Shown one piece after another: positions 5,555-8,173 of a stretch of 8,173 nt of DNA. The notes beneath the pieces are model-generated. The model did not search any database. It was not told the origin of the DNA and saw only the letters and a program-made list of their open reading frames with translations. The stretch lies in assembly GCA_029979145.1 (NCBI GenBank), contig JAPOIC010000083.1:1-8173 (forward strand). Direction: 5' to 3'. Position 1 is the stretch's first letter, and each line of letters opens with the position of its first letter. Made by a program: the position numbers and the translations under genes. The DNA comes from Opitutaceae bacterium (GTDB lineage Bacteria; Verrucomicrobiota; Verrucomicrobiia; Opitutales; Opitutaceae).

Positions 5555-6595
5555 TCAGTCCCACTTCAGCACGATTTTGCCACTCTTGCCGGAGCGCATG
5601 AGGTCGAAGGCCGTCTGGAATTCCGTGTGGTCGAAGCGGTGCGTGATGACGGGCGAGATATCGAGCCCGGTCTGGATCATCGAGGTCATCTTATACCACG
5701 TCTCATACATTTCCCGGCCATAAATGCCTTTGATCGTGAGCATGTTGAAAACGACCTTGTTCCAGTTCACCGCCGCGGCGCCCGGCATGATGCCAAGGAG
5801 CGCGATGCGGCCGCCATGGGCCATATTGTCGATCATGTCGTTCAAGGCTTGCGGATTGCCGGACATTTCCAGACCGACGTCGAAACCCTCGCGCATGCCG
5901 ATGGCCTTCTGCACGTCGGCGAGTTTCTCCTTGGAGACGTCGACCGTGCGGGTGGCGCCCATGCGCTTGGCGAGGGCGAGGCGGTCGGCGTTGACGTCGG
6001 TCACGACGATCTTGCGCGCGCCGGCGTGCTTGGCGATGGCGACGGCCATGCAGCCGATCGGGCCGGCGCCGGTCACGAGGACGTCTTCACCGACGAGATC
6101 AAACTGGAGCGCAGTGTGCGTCGCATTGCCCAGCGGGTCGAAGCACGACAGCACGTCGAGCGGGATCGCTGGGTCCACGTGCACGGCGTTGCTGGCGGGA
6201 ATGCAAAGGTAATGGGCAAATGCGCCGTCGCGGTTCACGCCCACGCCCTTGGTGTCCTTGCACAGGTGGCGGCGGCCGGCGAGGCAGTTGCGGCACATGC
6301 CGCAAACGATGTGACCCTCGCCGTCGACAAGGTCGCCCTTTTTGAAGCCTTTTACGTTGGCGCCGATCTCCTCGATGGTGCCGACGAACTCGTGGCCGAT
6401 GATCATCGGCGGCTGGATCGTCTGTGCGGCCCAGGCATCCCAGTTGTAGATGTGGATGTCGGTGCCGCAGATGGAGGTCTGCTTGATCTTGATGAGCACA
6501 TCGTTGATGCCCGGCTCGGGCACGGGGGCCTCGATCATCTCGAGTCCCGGGCCGGCTTGGGTTTTGGCGATGGCGCGCATGGTCTTTGCGGGCAT
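5555..6595 (-). CDS. tdh: L-threonine 3-dehydrogenase
   Basis: A zinc-dependent medium-chain dehydrogenase of 346 residues that oxidises L-threonine with NAD+ to 2-amino-3-ketobutyrate. Visible are the catalytic zinc site C43, H68 and E69 (SICGTDIHIYNWD, IGHEF), H95 in GEGHIVCG, the four-cysteine structural zinc lobe CGMCRNCLAGRRHLC (C98, C101, C104, C112), the Rossmann motif GAGPIG (176-181), and IKGIYGREMYETWYKM near the C-terminus. All correspond to E. coli Tdh with an offset of five. A second Met at residue 6 (codon starting at 6580) gives exactly the E. coli length of 341, so either start is possible; neither has a good Shine-Dalgarno sequence. It is the first gene of the tdh-kbl-cdd operon, with 82 bases to the upstream ogt in which no clear promoter or terminator was recognised. 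Confidence 0.97.
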   Translation of the reverse strand: MPAKTMRAIAKTQAGPGLEMIEAPVPEPGINDVLIKIKQTSICGTDIHIYNWDAWAAQTIQPPMIIGHEFVGTIEEIGANVKGFKKGDLVDGEGHIVCGMCRNCLAGRRHLCKDTKGVGVNRDGAFAHYLCIPASNAVHVDPAIPLDVLSCFDPLGNATHTALQFDLVGEDVLVTGAGPIGCMAVAIAKHAGARKIVVTDVNADRLALAKRMGATRTVDVSKEKLADVQKAIGMREGFDVGLEMSGNPQALNDMIDNMAHGGRIALLGIMPGAAAVNWNKVVFNMLTIKGIYGREMYETWYKMTSMIQTGLDISPVITHRFDHTEFQTAFDLMRSGKSGKIVLKWD

Positions 6596-6677
6596 GGGGG
6601 CAGTGTGGGCGCACGGGGCCGGGGCACAACTCCTATCCCGATTTCCCGGCCGAACGAAGCGCCGTTAATGCCGGACC

Positions 6678-7166
6678 TCAGACGTCGAATAACTGCGCGC
6701 CCTCGATGGCGAGAAGCCGGAGCTTGGTCTCCACGCCCCCCGGGCCGGAGAAACCGGTCATCTTGCCGTCTGCGGCGACGACGCGGTGGCAGGGCACAAG
6801 GAGCGGCCAAGGGTTGGCGCCGAGGGCCGACCCGACGGCCCGGCTGGTCGAAATCGGGTAACCGAGTTCACGGGCTATGTCGCCGTAGCTCCAAGTCGTG
6901 CCGGGTTTGATCAGGAGCGTGCACTGGTAAACCTGCTTGGGAAAATCGGCTACCCGGTCGAAGGCGAAGGGCAGGTCAGTGAAATCCTGATGATGACCGG
7001 CGAGGTGCGACTGCACGCGGCGCATGATTTCGTCCACCCAGCGTGGGACGGCGGTTTCGGAGGTGCCGTCGCTGCCGTCGCCCGGCAGGCCGAAGCCCGT
7101 GAGCACGTAGTCCTCCCACGAGAGGCGGCAGATCCCGATCGGCGTGTCAAAGGTGGCGGCGGGCAT
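6678..7166 (-). CDS. ogt: Methylated-DNA--protein-cysteine methyltransferase (O6-alkylguanine-DNA alkyltransferase)
   Basis: This 162-residue protein carries the active-site PCHRV motif with acceptor C126. Flanking conserved parts are FPKQVYQCTLLIKPGTTWSYGDIA (75-98), SRAVGSALGANPWPLLVP (108-125) and GFSGPGGVETKLRLLAIEG near the end. It removes O6-alkyl groups from guanine by irreversible transfer to C126, a suicide repair reaction on DNA. The N-terminal part begins TFDTPIGICRLSW, like the small Ogt/AGT proteins, and no Ada-type zinc or AraC domain is present. It is therefore a stand-alone repair enzyme rather than the adaptive-response regulator. It is divergent from dgt with a 51-base gap. 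It reads toward tdh across 82 bases, so it may or may not be co-transcribed with the threonine genes. No convincing RBS precedes the ATG at 7166. Confidence 0.95.
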   Translation of the reverse strand: MPAATFDTPIGICRLSWEDYVLTGFGLPGDGSDGTSETAVPRWVDEIMRRVQSHLAGHHQDFTDLPFAFDRVADFPKQVYQCTLLIKPGTTWSYGDIARELGYPISTSRAVGSALGANPWPLLVPCHRVVAADGKMTGFSGPGGVETKLRLLAIEGAQLFDV

Positions 7167-7173
7167 GCGGTCT

Positions 7174-7189
7174 TAGGGTTTGCAACCTA
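7174..7189. promoter_or_regulatory. Imperfect inverted repeat between ogt and dgt
   Basis: TAGGGTTTGCAACCTA has dyad symmetry (TAGG..T/A..CCTA, with GGTT and AACC arms) and fills about a third of the 51-base divergent gap. This is a natural position for an operator serving both genes. There is no experimental or family-level support, and chance is possible. Confidence 0.25.
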
Positions 7190-7217
7190 TCGGGCGACCC
7201 CTTGCTGTCGAATCCCA

Positions 7218-8173
7218 ATGGAAAACCGGTTTTACAACGCGTTCGATACCGAGGCCTACGGCGGCGACCGCAAACCGGATTACCGCAGCGTGTTCCAGAT
7301 TGATCGCGATCGGATCATTCACGCCCACGCCTTCCGCAAGCTGCAGTCCAAGACCCAGGTTTTTCTCTCGGGGGAATACGATTTTTACCGGACGCGCCTG
7401 ACGCATTCCATTGAGGTATCGCAGATCGGCCGGTCGATCTGCCATTTCCTGCGCACGCAAGGCAGGCCGCTGCGGGATGATTTCTACATCGACAGTGACC
7501 TGGTGGAGGCGAGCTGTCTCGCGCACGACCTTGGGCACCCGCCGTTCGGCCACAGCGGGGAGCGCACGCTGCAGGAACTCATGAAGCGGCGCGGGGGCTT
7601 CGAGGGCAACGCCCAGACACTGCACCTGCTCTGCGAAACAATGTATCAAAACGAGAGCGGGGTGCGCGGCATGCAGCCGACCCGTGCGCTCCTTGATGGC
7701 GTCCTCAAATACAAGCAACTCTACACCGAGTTTCCGACGCCGCCCGTGAATCATTTCATCTACGACGCCCAGGAACCGATCCGCCGCTGGGTGTTCGGCG
7801 GCGCGGAAATTCCCGGGCAGTTGCGCCACGGCTAAGCGCTCAACGGTTTCAAGAGCGTCGAGTGCCAGATCATGGACTGGGCGGACGACGCGGCCTATTC
7901 GCTGAACGACATCGTCGACGGTGTGCGCGCAGGCTTTCTGACCATTGAACGGGTGGAGCGCTGGGCGGGCGAAGTCGGCGTTGGACCCGAGCAGGAGCAA
8001 CACTTGCAGGCCTTGTTCGATGCCATCCGGGCGGACCGGTTGGAAAATACGTTTTCCCAAAAAATCGGCCGTTTCATCAAAGCCTGCCGGCTGCGCGAGC
8101 GGGACAACTTTCTCGCGGCCAAGACGAACCGCTACCGCCTGGAGCTGGTGGTGGATGACGCGGCGGTGCGCGA
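7218..8173 (+). pseudogene. dgt: dGTP triphosphohydrolase interrupted by an in-frame TAA (3' end off the right edge)
   Basis: The frame encodes an HD-domain dGTPase, which hydrolyses dGTP (or other dNTPs) to the nucleoside and triphosphate. From the ATG at 7218 the family landmarks run in order: RDRIIHAHAFRKLQSKTQVF (30-49), RTRLTHSIEVSQIGR with H63, and AHDLGHPPFGHSGE with H103-D104. The frame then meets TAA at 7833-7835 (codon 206). Directly after it, in the same frame, family sequence resumes with ALNGFKSVECQIMDWADD and AYSLNDIVDG and stays open for 112 codons to the edge. The break is thus a single nonsense codon, not a frameshift or insertion. The 205-residue product would end before the WADD element (D223/D224), which supplies the last metal ligand, so it should be inactive. 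A later ATG (7872) could restart only a fragment. It could be a recent pseudogene, a sequencing error or, less likely, readthrough. No clear RBS precedes the start. Confidence 0.88.
7833..7835 (+). other. In-frame TAA nonsense codon inside dgt
   Basis: The TAA sits between LRHG and ALNGFKSVECQ, within the conserved part of the HD-domain protein. It is one base from AAA (Lys), CAA (Gln) and GAA (Glu); Lys would suit the polar context, but the original residue is a guess. All eight complete genes in the window end in TGA, so this codon is not a customary stop locally. Confidence 0.9.

Noticed and set aside
5504..6910. A 468-codon open frame on the plus strand across tdh and part of ogt
   Set aside because: It lies antisense to two genes with unmistakable motifs, is rich in Val/Gly/Ala/Asp/His as expected from the complement of GC-rich coding sequence, and shows no recognisable domain.
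7173..8060. A 295-codon open frame on the minus strand opposite dgt, unbroken where dgt has its stop
   Set aside because: Its openness is tempting given the TAA in dgt, but the dgt frame carries conserved HD motifs on both sides of the stop, while this frame shows no domain.
1..8173. A novel defence, mobile or biosynthetic system in the window
   Set aside because: Every gene-length region is explained by known housekeeping families. No transposase, integrase, repeat array, toxin pair or unexplained cluster was seen.

Overview
This 8.2 kb window is a gene-dense, GC-rich piece of bacterial chromosome (roughly 60% GC or a little more, by eye). It holds ordinary housekeeping and metabolic genes. 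The gene set is a Ser/Thr protein kinase, an HU-like protein with an extended tail, a menaquinone-type UbiE methyltransferase, a divergent histidyl-tRNA synthetase and a threonine dehydrogenase/KBL pair. Together with the codon bias this fits a Verrucomicrobiota bacterium, possibly of the Opitutaceae. That placement is inference from gene style, not from a marker search. No mobile element, CRISPR array, RNA gene or integration site was seen, and no gap between genes exceeds about 125 bases.

Layout. (1) 1-911, minus: the N-terminal kinase domain of a Ser/Thr protein kinase, running off the left edge. (2) 1033-1350, plus: an ErpA/IscA-type iron-sulfur carrier, whose stop codon abuts that of (3) the convergent ubiE/menG, 1351-2052, minus. 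(4) 2174-2518, plus: an HU/IHF-family DNA-binding protein, followed by a textbook intrinsic terminator. (5) 2628-3932, plus: hisS, with departures from the canonical histidyl-tRNA synthetase motifs. (6) 3939-6595, minus: a compact operon, in transcription order tdh, kbl, cdd, with gaps of 4 and 7 bases. Tdh and Kbl convert threonine to glycine and acetyl-CoA; cytidine deaminase is attached at the end. (7) 6678-7166, minus: an O6-alkylguanine-DNA alkyltransferase (ogt). (8) 7218 to the right edge, plus: a dGTP triphosphohydrolase (dgt), divergent from ogt.

The most notable feature is in dgt. The conserved reading frame is broken by a TAA codon at 7833-7835, yet homology continues in the same frame to the end of the window. 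The shortened 205-residue product would lack the last metal-binding Asp element of the HD domain. A point mutation (young pseudogene) or a base-calling error is the likeliest explanation. All eight complete genes in the window end in TGA, so this TAA is the only non-TGA stop seen in a gene frame.

I found no convincing previously undescribed multi-gene system here. The secondary points are a histidyl-tRNA synthetase lacking the usual motif 3 Arg, a kinase with a Gly in place of the catalytic-loop Lys, a possibly leaderless or very short-leader promoter for the iron-sulfur carrier, and convergent genes with nested or abutting stop codons.
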